A stretch of 35,176 bases of DNA from an uncultured cyanobacterium (GTDB lineage Bacteria > Cyanobacteriota > Cyanobacteriia > PCC-6307 > Cyanobiaceae). Each line of letters starts with the position of its first letter. Positions within the stretch are counted from its first letter, which is position 1. The notes beneath the pieces are model-generated. The model was not told the origin of the DNA, searched no databases, and was given only the letters and a program-made list of their open reading frames with translations. The stretch covers positions 1-35,176 of the forward strand of contig CAIZQU010000016.1 of assembly GCA_903935205.1 (NCBI GenBank), written 5' to 3'. Both the position numbers and the translations under genes were made by a program. Positions 27,289-35,176 of this stretch are shown one piece after another.

Positions 27289-27311
27289 AAAGGGGGGCAA
27301 GGCCCCCCTTT
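27289..27311 (-). terminator. Rho-independent terminator of aqpZ (usable from both sides)
   Basis: A perfect 10-bp stem (aaaggggggc / gccccccttt) with a 3-base loop sits between two converging genes. Read on the minus strand it is followed by TTTTCTTT counting from the stem end, a classic terminator 46 bases after the aqpZ stop. Read on the plus strand it has only TTTA, so it may also stop the cystine lyase transcript less efficiently. Confidence 0.9.
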
Positions 27312-27356
27312 ATGGCGATCCGCTAAGGACTAGGTTGGTGGCCTCTGCAGACAGCC

Positions 27357-28100
27357 TCAACCGATCGCGTCGGAATCGAGGAAGTTGCGATAGACCCAGC
27401 CTGCCAGCAGGGCACCCGCGATCGGAGCCAGCCAGAACAGCCAGAGCTGGCCGGCCGCATCACCGCCTGCCCACAGGGCCACGCCGGTGCTGCGGGCGGG
27501 GTTCACCGAGGTGTTGGTGACGGGGATGCTGATCAGGTGGATCAGAACGAGGGAAAGGCCGATCGGAAGTCCGGCGAAACCGCTCGGGGCCAGACGGTCG
27601 GTGCTGCCCAGGATCACCAGCAGGAAGATGAAGGTGAGCACCAGCTCGATCAGCAGGGCGGAGCCGAAGCCGTAACCACCAGGGGAGTGGGCCCCCCAAC
27701 CGTTGGTGGCGAGGGGATTGCTGCCGGCGAGGGCAAAACCGTCACGGCCGCTGGCGATGCCCCAGATCAGACCGCCGGCGGTCAGGGCGCCGAGAACCTG
27801 GGCGATGATGTATTGGAGCACCTGCGAACCGGGGAACTTGCCGGCCGACCAGAGGCCGAAGGTGACCGCTGGATTGATGTGACAGCCGGAGATGTGGCCG
27901 ATGGCGTAGGCCGCGGTCAGCAGGGTCAGGCCGAAGGCGATCGAAACGCCGAGGAAGCCCAGGCCGAGGGGGTTGGCAGCCGCGCTGTCGTAAGGGAAGA
28001 CGGCGGCCAGCACAGCGCTGCCGCAGCCACCGAGAACGAGCCAGAAGGTACCGATGAACTCGGCTAAAAACTTCTTGGCAATGGGAACTCCGAGAGCCAT
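27357..28100 (-). CDS. aqpZ: Aquaporin Z
   Basis: A 247-residue MIP-family water channel in the cytoplasmic membrane. It has six hydrophobic helices and both NPA boxes: [20 protein letters not shown] and [36 protein letters not shown] at the N-terminus and the arginine after the second NPA (NPARS) are typical of water-selective AqpZ rather than glycerol facilitators. The start [11 protein letters not shown] at 28100 is chosen because it gives the standard family N-terminus; the frame is open further upstream without membrane-protein character. In Synechocystis AqpZ is involved in osmotic response. It is monocistronic and closed by the hairpin at 27289-27311. Confidence 0.94.
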   Translation of the reverse strand: MALGVPIAKKFLAEFIGTFWLVLGGCGSAVLAAVFPYDSAAANPLGLGFLGVSIAFGLTLLTAAYAIGHISGCHINPAVTFGLWSAGKFPGSQVLQYIIAQVLGALTAGGLIWGIASGRDGFALAGSNPLATNGWGAHSPGGYGFGSALLIELVLTFIFLLVILGSTDRLAPSGFAGLPIGLSLVLIHLISIPVTNTSVNPARSTGVALWAGGDAAGQLWLFWLAPIAGALLAGWVYRNFLDSDAIG

Positions 28101-28550
28101 GCAGTTGGAGGGGGGAGTGGAAACAACCAGGCGCATGATGGCCGCCAGTCGCTGCAGCGGCAATGCCCTGTTACGCAATCTGTCAAAGAATGCGTCATTT
28201 TCGTTCTGCCGTCGCCTTGTTCTGAGCGTGTCTTTCCCTGGCGGCGCGGGACTGGTTTCCTGCAGCAAACCCCTTTGGTGACGCACTGTTTGCCACCAAG
28301 CTCAGGCCTCTGGTCTGCCGGCAAGCCTTCCGCTCGAGCCCATGGAAACGAAGAGATCCCGAAGATTCATGCCTGCCAATCCGGATGTGCATACCTTGCC
28401 CAAAGCGGTGCATCGGCTCCGCCCGGCGCCGCTCCGGGGTCGGGATGGGGTTGTTACACCTCCCACGCCACCCCTGTGGCGAAGCCTTGGATTGGCTCAG
28501 GGTCCCTCTCCCAACCTTTCACCAGCCCGATCTTCAGGAGTTTTTTCGCA
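28101..28550. promoter_or_regulatory. Divergent intergenic region, aqpZ / SH3-domain gene
   Basis: These 450 bases contain no convincing gene on either strand and no tRNA. On the minus strand a perfect TTGACA (plus-strand tgtcaa, 28181-28186) could be the -35 of the aqpZ promoter, though no good -10 follows at the usual distance. Nearer the SH3 gene there is a perfect 6-bp hairpin (cgccac-ccct-gtggcg, 28466-28481) in the likely leader, and a Shine-Dalgarno caggag ends 10 bases before the ATG at 28551. The GC-rich stretch 28420-28490 could encode a small RNA, but nothing shows this. Confidence 0.4.
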
Positions 28551-29303
28551 ATGGTTTCCACCCACCGTCCTCTGCGGTCCGCCCTCTTGGTGTCTGCCGC
28601 CTCGCTCGGCCTTCTCGCCGCCGCGCCGGTGTTTGCCGTGAGCACCGAGGAAGCGATCCGCACCGCCACCGCCGCCTGCCTCGACCATGCGGGCAAGCTC
28701 GGCTGGCGCACCGATCTGGCCAAGGTGATTTCCAGCCGCTCGATCAACGCTGATAAGGTCGAGGTGGTCTTTGACCTCACCCGCGACGGCACCAACACCG
28801 CCCGCCTGACCTGCCCCTACAGCATCAGCCAGGGCGTTCCCGCCGATTTCGGTAAGACGGCCACCAGCACCGCCGATAGCGCCACAACTGCCGTGGAGAC
28901 CACCCCGGCCGAGGCTGCCGATGCCGGCACCCCGGTCAATCCTGGTCGCGCCTGGTGGCTGCTGCTGCCCCTCGGCCTCGGCCTCCTCGGATGGGCAGCC
29001 CTGCGCGGTGCCGGAGATGGTGCCCGCGATGGTGTGGCGGCCTACAGCGGCGGGGGCAGCGGCGTTGTGACCACTGGCACCACCACCTCCCGCAACATCT
29101 ACGTCGAGGCCAATGCCCACGATGGTGAGCTGGAGGTGCGTGACCGCGCCGACATCAGTTCCGCCATCCTCCGCCGCGTTCGCAACGGTGAGCGGATCGC
29201 CCTCACCGGCCATCGCATCCACGACTGGTTGGAGGTCGCCAGCGGCGGCTGGGTGCGCGATATCGACGTGCGCTACGACCGCACCACCGTGCGCTTCAGC
29301 TGA
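28551..29303 (+). CDS. Exported SH3-domain protein
   Basis: A 250-residue envelope protein. The N-terminus is a signal peptide (RSALLVSAASLGLLAAAPVF, cut near FAVS). A small domain follows (STEEAIRTATAACLDHAGKL through NTARLTCPYSISQGV) with two cysteines. Next come a Thr/Ala linker and one membrane helix, WWLLLPLGLGLLGWAAL (about residues 133-150). The C-terminus is a bacterial SH3-type domain: NIYVEANAHDGELEVRDRAD, ILRRVRNGERIALTGHRIHD and WLEVASGGWVRDIDVRYD. Such domains often bind peptidoglycan or other wall polymers; the ligand here is unknown. The ATG is supported by caggag 10 bases upstream. Two hairpins follow the stop. Confidence 0.78.
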   Translation: MVSTHRPLRSALLVSAASLGLLAAAPVFAVSTEEAIRTATAACLDHAGKLGWRTDLAKVISSRSINADKVEVVFDLTRDGTNTARLTCPYSISQGVPADFGKTATSTADSATTAVETTPAEAADAGTPVNPGRAWWLLLPLGLGLLGWAALRGAGDGARDGVAAYSGGGSGVVTTGTTTSRNIYVEANAHDGELEVRDRADISSAILRRVRNGERIALTGHRIHDWLEVASGGWVRDIDVRYDRTTVRFS

Positions 29304-29323
29304 GCAGACCCCGGCCTCAGATG

Positions 29324-29372
29324 TGTCCCGAATCTTCGGGACAACCAGCCCCCCTGAAGCAGGGGGGCTTTT
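29324..29372 (+). terminator. Double-hairpin terminator of the SH3-domain gene
   Basis: A perfect 9-bp inverted repeat (tgtcccgaa / ttcgggaca, 29324-29343, 2-base loop) is followed at once by a perfect 10-bp stem (agccccccctg-type arm, 29347-29356, with its complement at 29360-29369, loop aag) and TTTT. The second hairpin is a textbook intrinsic terminator. It lies 20-70 bases after the stop and faces the convergent murE gene. Confidence 0.9.
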
Positions 29373-29401
29373 CATGGCCGCCGGACTGAGGATTGAACTG
29401 T

Positions 29402-30913
29402 TCAGACCTGCACAGGCCTGGCACGCAGAGCGGTCTCCGCCTGCTCGCGGTCGTCGAAATAGATCTTCTCGGTGCCGAGGATCTGGTAGTCCTCGTGGCC
29501 TTTGCCGGCGATCAGCACCAGATCCTCCGGGCCCGCCTCGGCAATGGCCATGGCGATCGCCCGTGCCCGGTCGCCCTCCACTTGCAGGTCGCCTCCAGCC
29601 GGGATGCCAGCCACCACATCGTCCAGGATCCGCTGCGGGTCTTCGGTGCGGGGGTTGTCGGAGGTGACCACCACCGCGTCGCTCAGCCGTGCGGCGATCG
29701 CCCCCATCAATGGCCGCTTGCTGCGGTCGCGGTCGCCGCCACAGCCAAACACGCAGATCAGCCGGCCTTTGCAGAAGGGACGGCAGGCCAGCAGGGCGTT
29801 TTCCAGCCCATCGGGGGTGTGGGCGTAGTCCACCAGCACGGCCGGATCGGCTGCCGCCTCTCCCCGCCGCACCCGTTCCATCCGACCCGGCACCCCCCGG
29901 AAACTGTCGAGGGCTGCCAACAGCTGGGTCATGGGCAGGTCCTGTTGCAGCAGCACACCAACAGCCTCGAGCAGATTCATCAGGTTGAAGCGGCCCAGCA
30001 GGGGGGAGCTGAACCTGCCGCGGCCCACCGGGCTGATCAGGGTGCCAGCCACTCCGGCGGCGCCCATGGTCACATCCTCGATGCGCAGCTCCGCCTCGCC
30101 ATCGACCAGGCTCGCTCGCCAGCACCGTCGCCCCTGGCCGAGCAGACGCTCGGCGAGCTGCCGTCCCCAAGGATCATCCACGTTGACCACTGCGGCACCG
30201 TTTTCAGCCAGCAGGGGCTCGGCGAACAGCAGGGCCTTGGCCTCGAAATAGGCCTCCATGGAGGGGTGGTAATCGAGGTGGTCCTGGGTGAGGTTGGTGA
30301 ACACCACCCCGGCGAAGCGGCAGCCCGCCACCCGCTGCTGATCGAGGGAGTGGGAACTCACCTCCATCGCCGCGAACCGTGCGCCAGCCTCCACCGCCTG
30401 GGCCAGCTGGGGCTGGAGCACATCGGCAAACGCCGTGGTGTGCTGGGCGGTCACGCTGTGACCGGGCCAGCGGTTGATCAAGGTGCCGAACAGGGCGGTG
30501 GGCTGGCCCAGGGCCTGGGCCAGATGCTCGATCAGATGGGTGGTGGTCGTCTTGCCATTGGTGCCGGTCACCCCCAGCAGGGCCAGGCGCTGGCTCGGCT
30601 GCCGCCAGAAGCTGGCGGCCAGCTCGCCGGCCAGGGACGCCACCGGTTCCGGCACCACCAGCACGCGGTCGCCAGGCGCCGGTGGCTGGTGGGCGGCCGC
30701 CTGGGGCCCGATCAGGGCCGCCGTCGCCCCTGCCTCAAGCACCTGGGGCCAGTAGTTGCCGCCATCGACCGTGGTGCCGGGAAGGCCGACGAACAGGGTG
30801 CCGGGACCAACCCGTCGGGAGTCACAGCTGATGCCGCTCACTTCGCCGTCGGCGAACCCCTCGGGCAGCGAAAGTCCCACCTGACGGAGCAGAGGCAACA
30901 GATGCTGGGTCAT
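29402..30913 (-). CDS. murE: UDP-N-acetylmuramoyl-tripeptide synthetase (MurE)
   Basis: A 503-residue cytoplasmic Mur ligase that adds the third amino acid to UDP-MurNAc-L-Ala-D-Glu. The N-terminal domain ([19 protein letters not shown]) binds the UDP part. The ATP site is [40 protein letters not shown] holds the lysine that is carbamylated in the family. [11 protein letters not shown] and [15 protein letters not shown] follow, and [10 protein letters not shown] carries the DNPR motif that selects meso-diaminopimelate. The peptidoglycan is therefore of the DAP type, as expected for cyanobacteria. It is the last gene of the minus-strand set yidD - thioredoxin-like - murE, with 61 bases before it. 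Confidence 0.96.
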   Translation of the reverse strand: MTQHLLPLLRQVGLSLPEGFADGEVSGISCDSRRVGPGTLFVGLPGTTVDGGNYWPQVLEAGATAALIGPQAAAHQPPAPGDRVLVVPEPVASLAGELAASFWRQPSQRLALLGVTGTNGKTTTTHLIEHLAQALGQPTALFGTLINRWPGHSVTAQHTTAFADVLQPQLAQAVEAGARFAAMEVSSHSLDQQRVAGCRFAGVVFTNLTQDHLDYHPSMEAYFEAKALLFAEPLLAENGAAVVNVDDPWGRQLAERLLGQGRRCWRASLVDGEAELRIEDVTMGAAGVAGTLISPVGRGRFSSPLLGRFNLMNLLEAVGVLLQQDLPMTQLLAALDSFRGVPGRMERVRRGEAAADPAVLVDYAHTPDGLENALLACRPFCKGRLICVFGCGGDRDRSKRPLMGAIAARLSDAVVVTSDNPRTEDPQRILDDVVAGIPAGGDLQVEGDRARAIAMAIAEAGPEDLVLIAGKGHEDYQILGTEKIYFDDREQAETALRARPVQV

Positions 30914-30974
30914 GAGGTGCCGACGGCATCGAATGACTTCGTTGTCTAAACCGTTGATCCGGGACCCCGGGTGC

Positions 30975-31271
30975 TCAGGGTTCCGCTCCCGTAACCGCCC
31001 CGTTGCTCTCCAGCCAGCGGGCCAGCCGCTCCCCCGTCAGCCTCGGGGGCACCGGCGGCAGATCCTGCCAGCCGCCGCCCTCCCTGGCCCTGGCCAGGAC
31101 CGGTACCCGTAACCCGTAGCGGTGCTGCAGCTCTGGATCGCGATCGATGTCCACCAGAGCGATCGGCGGCTGGGGGACCAGGGCTTCGAGGCGCTCCTGC
31201 AGGCCCTCGCAGAGGCAGCAGCCCTGACGGCTGTAGAGGCGCAGCAGCTCGGTCGGGGAGGGTTCAATCAC
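30975..31271 (-). CDS. Thioredoxin/glutaredoxin-like protein (DUF836 type)
   Basis: A 98-residue small thioredoxin-fold protein. [20 protein letters not shown] contains the CxxC (C-L-C preceded by a further Cys, reading GCCLC), followed by [20 protein letters not shown] and VPVLA with the cis-proline. This matches the DUF836/glutaredoxin-like group (YS..GCHLCE..), whose substrates are unknown. It sits between yidD and murE with gaps of 48 and 61 bases, so the three genes are probably cotranscribed. Confidence 0.85.
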   Translation of the reverse strand: MIEPSPTELLRLYSRQGCCLCEGLQERLEALVPQPPIALVDIDRDPELQHRYGLRVPVLARAREGGGWQDLPPVPPRLTGERLARWLESNGAVTGAEP

Positions 31272-31319
31272 GGCGGCTGGCGGGAGCAGGAACGGGGAAA
31301 AGGACCGGGCTGTGGGGGC

Positions 31320-31565
31320 TCAGTCGGGGACGGGGTCGCAGCCGCAGGGGGTGAAGGGGTGGCAGCGGCTCAGCCGTCGCAGCGTGAGCCAGCCGCCGCG
31401 CCAGGGACCGTGACGGCTGATCGCCTCAAGGCCGTAGGCGCTGCAGCTGGGGATGAAGCGGCAGCGGGGGCCCAGCAGTGGCGAGATCCAGCGCCTGTAG
31501 ACGGCGATCAGGCCCACCATGAGCGCCGCCAGGCCGTTGTTTAAGATCGCCAATTGGCGCTGCAT
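31320..31565 (-). CDS. yidD: Membrane protein insertion efficiency factor YidD
   Basis: An 81-residue protein of the YidD/DUF37 family, which assists YidC-dependent insertion at the cytoplasmic membrane. Diagnostic text is [20 protein letters not shown] followed by [20 protein letters not shown] and [15 protein letters not shown], with the conserved cysteines. An amphipathic N-terminus ([15 protein letters not shown]) fits peripheral membrane binding. The frame is open to 31664, but the ATG at 31565 gives the usual length. In many bacteria yidD lies between rnpA and yidC; here it is about 25 kb away, with murE. Confidence 0.94.
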   Translation of the reverse strand: MQRQLAILNNGLAALMVGLIAVYRRWISPLLGPRCRFIPSCSAYGLEAISRHGPWRGGWLTLRRLSRCHPFTPCGCDPVPD

Positions 31566-31662
31566 GGCCCAGGGCAGCTGCGGAGGTCCCCTCCAGCATG
31601 ACGCCCCGGCGTCAGCGCCGGCCGGCTGTTCCGGCCACCCCGTCCCTCGAACCGAGTCCCAC
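31566..31662. promoter_or_regulatory. yidD/rpsD divergent region with two hairpins
   Basis: Only 97 bases separate the divergent starts. Two perfect inverted repeats lie side by side: tgacgcc / ggcgtca (31599-31614, 2-base loop) and ggccgg / ccggcc (31620-31636, 5-base loop). On the rpsD mRNA they would form a compact structured leader just before the ATG. S4 regulates its own synthesis in several bacteria through leader structures, so a similar role is possible but not shown. Confidence 0.4.
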
Positions 31663-32271
31663 ATGTCCCGCTACCGCGGCCCTCGCCTGAGGATCACGCG
31701 GCGCTTGGGAGACCTTCCCGGTCTCACCCGTAAGGCCGCCAAGCGGTCTTATCCCCCCGGTCAGCACGGCCAGGCCCGTCGCAAGCGCTCCGAATACGCG
31801 ATCCGTCTCGAAGAAAAACAGAAGCTCCGCTTCAACTACGGCATTTCCGAACGTCAGCTGGTCCGCTACGTCAAGAAAGCGCGTGCCCAGGAGGGGTCCA
31901 CCGGAACCAACCTGCTCAAGCTGCTCGAAAACCGGCTCGACAACGTCTGCTTCCGTCTCGGGTTTGGTCCCACCGTGCCCGGCGCCCGCCAGCTGGTGAA
32001 TCACGGCCATGTCACCGTCAACGGCCGGGTGGTCGACATCCCCAGCTATCAGTGCAAAGCCGGTGATGTGGTTGCCATCCGCGAACGCAAGGCATCCAAG
32101 AAGCTTGCCGAGGGCAACCTCGCTTTCCCCGGCCTGGCCAACATCCCGCCCCACCTCGAGTTCGACAAGGCCAAGATGACCGCCAAGGTCACCGGCCGAA
32201 TCGAGCGCGAATGGGTGGCTCTGGAGATCAACGAACTGCTGGTGGTTGAGTTCTACAGCCGCAAGGTCTGA
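31663..32271 (+). CDS. rpsD: 30S ribosomal protein S4
   Basis: A 202-residue primary 16S rRNA-binding protein. It begins [20 protein letters not shown], has [20 protein letters not shown] and [20 protein letters not shown], and then an S4 RNA-binding domain ([40 protein letters not shown]). It ends with [17 protein letters not shown], the common S4 C-terminus. The length and sequence are typical of cyanobacterial and plastid S4. The ATG at 31663 is preferred; the frame is open upstream to 31519 but without S4 sequence. It is transcribed alone, opposite to yidD, with a strong terminator 55 bases after the stop. Confidence 0.97.
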   Translation: MSRYRGPRLRITRRLGDLPGLTRKAAKRSYPPGQHGQARRKRSEYAIRLEEKQKLRFNYGISERQLVRYVKKARAQEGSTGTNLLKLLENRLDNVCFRLGFGPTVPGARQLVNHGHVTVNGRVVDIPSYQCKAGDVVAIRERKASKKLAEGNLAFPGLANIPPHLEFDKAKMTAKVTGRIEREWVALEINELLVVEFYSRKV

Positions 32272-32326
32272 CCGCCAAGCGCGGGCGGCGCGGCGACCGC
32301 CTTCGCTTGCTGGCCTTCGCTTTCTG

Positions 32327-32351
32327 GCCTCCGCTGCGGCGGGGGCTTTTT
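32327..32351 (+). terminator. Intrinsic terminator of rpsD
   Basis: An 8-base-pair stem (gcctccgc / gcgggggc, one T-G pair) with a tgcg loop is followed directly by TTTTT. It begins 56 bases after the rpsD stop. Confidence 0.88.
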
Positions 32352-32688
32352 GCTGGTCATCGCTTGGTCGATGCGATGCCTTGGCGCCGACCGTCCTCGG
32401 CCGCCAGCTCCGGTCGTCTTCGGTTCGCTCGGCTTGCCTTGGCGCCGCCCCCTCCATCCCCTTGGCTGCCGTTCGGCCCGGATTCCCTCCGCCAGCGCAG
32501 AAGGATGCCCCGCTGGCAAGCCCCCCTGGACCATCTCGCAGCAACGCCCCTGGGAGGGGCCCAGGGGCGTGTCCCCGGGGAGGGTCTGGGCGGTCGTTGT
32601 CTGGGGATGGTCGTCGTCCGCCCGAACCGCTCCGCCAGGGGCCGTTTGCCTGCCTCGCCGCCAGGAGCTCCCGACGGGGCGATGGTTT
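32352..32688. other. Convergent intergenic region, rpsD / trpC
   Basis: These 337 GC-rich bases contain no convincing gene. Several frames are open on both strands, but their products are Arg/Pro/Gly-rich shadow sequences. The one notable element is a perfect 11-bp inverted repeat, acgcccctggg / cccaggggcgt (32544-32570, loop agggg), without a T tract on either strand. No clear terminator for trpC was found. Confidence 0.5.
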
Positions 32689-33573
32689 TCACCCTCCGAT
32701 CAGGCTCTCCAGGGCGGCGGTCACATCCGCCTGGCGCATCAGGGCCTCGCCCACCAGCACCGCATCGGCGCCGGCCCCCTGCACCCGGTCGAGGTCATCG
32801 CGGCTGAACAGGCCCGATTCGCTCACCAACAGAGCCCCCCGTTCGCGAATCCGGTCGCCGAACTGGGCGGTGAGCCGCTCGGTGGTGGCCAGGTCGGTGT
32901 GGAAGGTGGCCAGATCGCGGTTGTTGATGCCGATCAATGGAACGCCCTCCAGGGCCAGCACCCGCTCCAGTTCCGCCTCGTCGTGCACCTCCACCAGCAC
33001 CGCCAACCCCAGGGCGCGGGCCACCTTGAGCAGGTAGGCGAAGTCCACGTCGGTGAGGATGGCGGCGATCAACAGGGCTGCATCGGCACCGGCGGCCCGG
33101 GCCTGGTAGAGCTGGTATGGGGTGAGGATGAAATCCTTGCAAAGCAGCGGCAATTCCACCGCCTCTCGCACCGCCACCAGCACATCGAAGCCGCCTTGAA
33201 AGAACTGGCGATCGGTGAGCACTGACAGGCAGCTGGCACCGCCGGCCGCGTAGCCGCGGGCGATCGCCACCGGGTCGAAATCCTCGCGGATCACCCCCTT
33301 GCTGGGACTGGCCTTCTTGATTTCAGCGATCACGGCAGGCTTGCGGCAGCTCGCCCGCAGGGCGGCCACGAAATCGCGGGTGGGCGGTAACTCGCTCACC
33401 TGGCGCTTGAGCTGATCCAGGCTTAGCCGCTCCCGGGCGGCGGCCACTTCCCGGTCCTTCTCCCAGACGATCTTTTCGAGGATGTTGCGGGGTTCACTTT
33501 CCGCATGGGGAACGGCGTATTCCAGGTGGGCCACCTTCACCTTGGGGTTGGGCGGACGGCGACGGATCTCCAT
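32689..33573 (-). CDS. trpC: Indole-3-glycerol phosphate synthase
   Basis: A 294-residue TIM-barrel enzyme of tryptophan synthesis, converting CdRP to indole-3-glycerol phosphate in the cytoplasm. All signature strands are visible: [57 protein letters not shown] (catalytic Lys in CKDFI), [50 protein letters not shown] and [11 protein letters not shown]. The N-terminal 30 residues ([20 protein letters not shown]) are the extra segment also found in other cyanobacterial TrpC proteins. It lies 30 bases after lpdA on the same strand, so the two are probably cotranscribed, although their functions are unrelated. Confidence 0.96.
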   Translation of the reverse strand: MEIRRRPPNPKVKVAHLEYAVPHAESEPRNILEKIVWEKDREVAAARERLSLDQLKRQVSELPPTRDFVAALRASCRKPAVIAEIKKASPSKGVIREDFDPVAIARGYAAGGASCLSVLTDRQFFQGGFDVLVAVREAVELPLLCKDFILTPYQLYQARAAGADAALLIAAILTDVDFAYLLKVARALGLAVLVEVHDEAELERVLALEGVPLIGINNRDLATFHTDLATTERLTAQFGDRIRERGALLVSESGLFSRDDLDRVQGAGADAVLVGEALMRQADVTAALESLIGG

Positions 33574-33603
33574 GGGGCTCAGGGTGCAGGCGGGGTAATC
33601 GAA

Positions 33604-35121
33604 TCAGTGGGCGACGGCCAGGGCCGCCTGCTTGTAGGCCACCTCCACCACCTCGCTGAGGGTGGGGTGGGTGTGCACCTCGCTGGCCAGCTGGCGCACC
33701 CCCTGGCGGCGGGCCACGGCGTTGGCAATCTCCTGGATCAGGTCGGCGGCGTGCAACCCATAGATGTGGGCACCGAGCACCTCCCCGCTGGTTTTGTTGA
33801 ACAGCAACTTCATCAGACCGTCGCTCTCCAGCTCGGCCAGGGCCTTGGAATTGGCCTTGAAATAGCTGCGCACCACCCCCAGCTCAAAGCCTTCGCTCGC
33901 TGCCAGCGCCTTGGCATCGGCCTCGCTCAGGCCCACCGAGCTGATCTCGGGATGGGTGAAGGTGGCGGCGGGGATCGATCGGTAGTCGATCGTCCGGGCC
34001 TGGCCAAGGATGTTGTCGACGGCCACGGTGCCCTGGGCGGCGGCCGTGTGAGCCAGCATCATCTTGCCGGTCACATCGCCCACAGCCCAGAGGTGGGGAA
34101 TCGGGGCGGCGCCGGGTTCGGCGCTGGCCAGCACCCGCAGACCGTCATCCACGGGAATGAAGCCGCGGTTCGTCTCCACCCCCATCGAAGCGAGATTGAG
34201 GTCTTTGCTCACCGGCACCCGGCCCGTGGCCACCAGCACCGCATCCACCTCGAGGGTTTCAACCGGTTCGCGTGTCTTCATGTCGACCAACGCGATCTGA
34301 ACCGGGCAGCCCGGCTTGATCGATTGGGCCAGAACGCCGGCGCGGGCGTCGATGTCGCGGCTGTCGATCAGGTGGCGGGCGGCGATCTTGGCGATGTCGG
34401 GATCGAAGGTGGGCATCACCCGATCGAGGGCCTCGATCATCGTTACCTCACAGCCCAGGGCGGTGTAGACATCGGCGAATTCCAGACCGATGTAGCCGCT
34501 GCCCACGATCGCGATCCAGCGGGGCAGCCACTCCAGGTCCACCGCCTCGTCGCTGGTGAACACGGTCCGGCCGTCGGTTTCGATGCCGGGGGGCACGAAG
34601 GGATCGGAGCCAGTGGCGATGATCACATCGCGAGCCCGATAGGGGCGCTCCACGCCGCCGCCGCTCTCGCGCACCACCACCCGCTGGGGACCATCGAGCC
34701 GGCCTTTGCCGCGCAGGATGGTGGCCCCGGAGCGCTCCAGGGTTCGGGTGAGGTTGGTACGGATCGTCTCCACCAGCTGGCGGGCGTGGTCGGCGATCTT
34801 CTGGCGCTCGAACCGGACCGGTGCCGCGTGGATGCCAAAGCCGGCCAGGTGGTCGGCGTCGGCCAGCTCCCTCACCCGGCCGCTGGCCGCCAGCAGGGCC
34901 TTGGATGGCACGCAGCCCCGGTTGACGCAGGTGCCGCCCATGTCGCGGCTTTCGACGATCGCCACCTTGAGGCCATGCTCGGCGGCGTGCTTGGCCGCGT
35001 CGAAGCCGCCGTAGCCAGCCCCGATCACGATCACATCGAAATCGAAATCCGCCACTCCGCCGCTGCCTTCGGGCTGGAGCGATCCGAGGGGGGCGGGGCT
35101 GGCGAAGGGATCGGCGCTCAC
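33604..35121 (-). CDS. lpdA: Dihydrolipoyl dehydrogenase
   Basis: A 505-residue flavoprotein, the E3 subunit of pyruvate dehydrogenase (and of the glycine cleavage system) that reoxidises lipoamide with NAD. The FAD-binding motif is DVIVIGAGYGGFDAAKHAAE. The redox disulfide is GGTCVNRGCVPSKALL. The NAD site is IAIVGSGYIGLEFADVYTAL, the second FAD contact is HLWAVGDVTGKMMLAHTAAA, and the active-site His-Glu pair is HTHPTLSEVVE near the C-terminus. The GTG at 35121 gives a 20-residue low-complexity leader before the conserved part. The GTG of VADFDFD, about 22 residues later, is an equally possible start. It heads the minus-strand pair lpdA-trpC. Confidence 0.93.
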   Translation of the reverse strand: MSADPFASPAPLGSLQPEGSGGVADFDFDVIVIGAGYGGFDAAKHAAEHGLKVAIVESRDMGGTCVNRGCVPSKALLAASGRVRELADADHLAGFGIHAAPVRFERQKIADHARQLVETIRTNLTRTLERSGATILRGKGRLDGPQRVVVRESGGGVERPYRARDVIIATGSDPFVPPGIETDGRTVFTSDEAVDLEWLPRWIAIVGSGYIGLEFADVYTALGCEVTMIEALDRVMPTFDPDIAKIAARHLIDSRDIDARAGVLAQSIKPGCPVQIALVDMKTREPVETLEVDAVLVATGRVPVSKDLNLASMGVETNRGFIPVDDGLRVLASAEPGAAPIPHLWAVGDVTGKMMLAHTAAAQGTVAVDNILGQARTIDYRSIPAATFTHPEISSVGLSEADAKALAASEGFELGVVRSYFKANSKALAELESDGLMKLLFNKTSGEVLGAHIYGLHAADLIQEIANAVARRQGVRQLASEVHTHPTLSEVVEVAYKQAALAVAH

Positions 35122-35176
35122 CGGACGACAGGCACGGGACTTCCATTCTCCCTTGCGGTAGCTCCCCTGCGCCGGC
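35122..35176 (-). promoter_or_regulatory. Start of the lpdA upstream region
   Basis: These last 55 bases precede lpdA and run off the window. They hold no gene. A purine-rich stretch on the minus strand (AAGGGAGAATGG) could act in translation initiation, but no promoter elements can be named. Confidence 0.3.

Noticed and set aside
28101-28550. tRNA or known small RNA in the aqpZ / SH3 gap
   Set aside because: No T-loop motif, cloverleaf or recognisable cyanobacterial small-RNA signature was found; only a short hairpin is visible.
32357-32692. Possible 111-residue gene between rpsD and trpC on the minus strand
   Set aside because: Arg/Gly/Pro-rich composition, no recognisable motif and overlap with the rpsD terminator; most likely a GC-rich chance frame.

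Overview
The window looks like a GC-rich picocyanobacterium of the Synechococcus/Cyanobium type. The evidence is a set of cyanobacterial gene families in familiar arrangements: Ycf46-type AAA ATPase, a YidC carrying the cyanobacterial lumenal/periplasmic insert, DUF2808, a cystine lyase of the C-DES type, an HpsJ-like membrane protein and a cyanobacterial-type lipoamide dehydrogenase next to trpC. Codon use is strongly GC-rich, with Ser mostly AGC and Leu mostly CTG/CTC. The first 22 bases match the end of the Illumina TruSeq adapter, so base 23 is a contig end and not a biological junction.

Layout. (1) 23-2500, minus strand: a DMT/EamA exporter translationally coupled (TGATG) to a membrane glycosyltransferase that is cut off by the contig end. 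(2) 2751-9030, plus strand: a tight housekeeping run, sppA - aroH - DUF2808 - rpmH - rnpA - PH-domain protein - yidC - DUF177 (yceD) - ycf46, with several ATGA/GTGA overlaps. It combines protein quality control, chorismate metabolism, ribosome and RNase P components and membrane protein insertion. (3) 9112-25852: an accessory surface block with an HpsJ-like protein (minus), a giant gene of about 13.5 kb encoding a 4495-residue RTX/cadherin/Ig-like adhesin, a secreted protein with a PEP-CTERM-like sorting tail, and a probable 57-residue membrane protein. Base composition is patchy here, with AT-richer modules in the giant gene and in the secreted protein. (4) 26038-35121: housekeeping again. 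It holds a cystine lyase, aquaporin Z, an SH3-domain envelope protein, yidD - thioredoxin-like - murE (minus), rpsD (plus) and lpdA - trpC (minus). Good hairpin terminators close aqpZ, the SH3 gene and rpsD.

How the genes fit together: yidC and yidD (both membrane protein insertion) are present but far apart. murE makes the peptidoglycan on which envelope proteins sit. The HpsJ-like protein, adhesin and PEP-CTERM-like protein look like a cell-surface locus. The adhesin has no N-terminal signal peptide and ends in RTX nonapeptides, which indicates type I secretion, but no ABC/HlyD exporter is encoded in the window.

The most unusual content is in the giant protein: an EELGH (not HExxH) metalloprotease-like segment, a foreign domain nested inside a VCBS-type module, and a tandem array of Ig-like modules. 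Other points are an AroH whose catalytic glutamate position reads glutamine, and a secreted protein whose AT-rich body joins a GC-rich sorting tail. No CRISPR array, tRNA, rRNA, transposase or integrase was seen.
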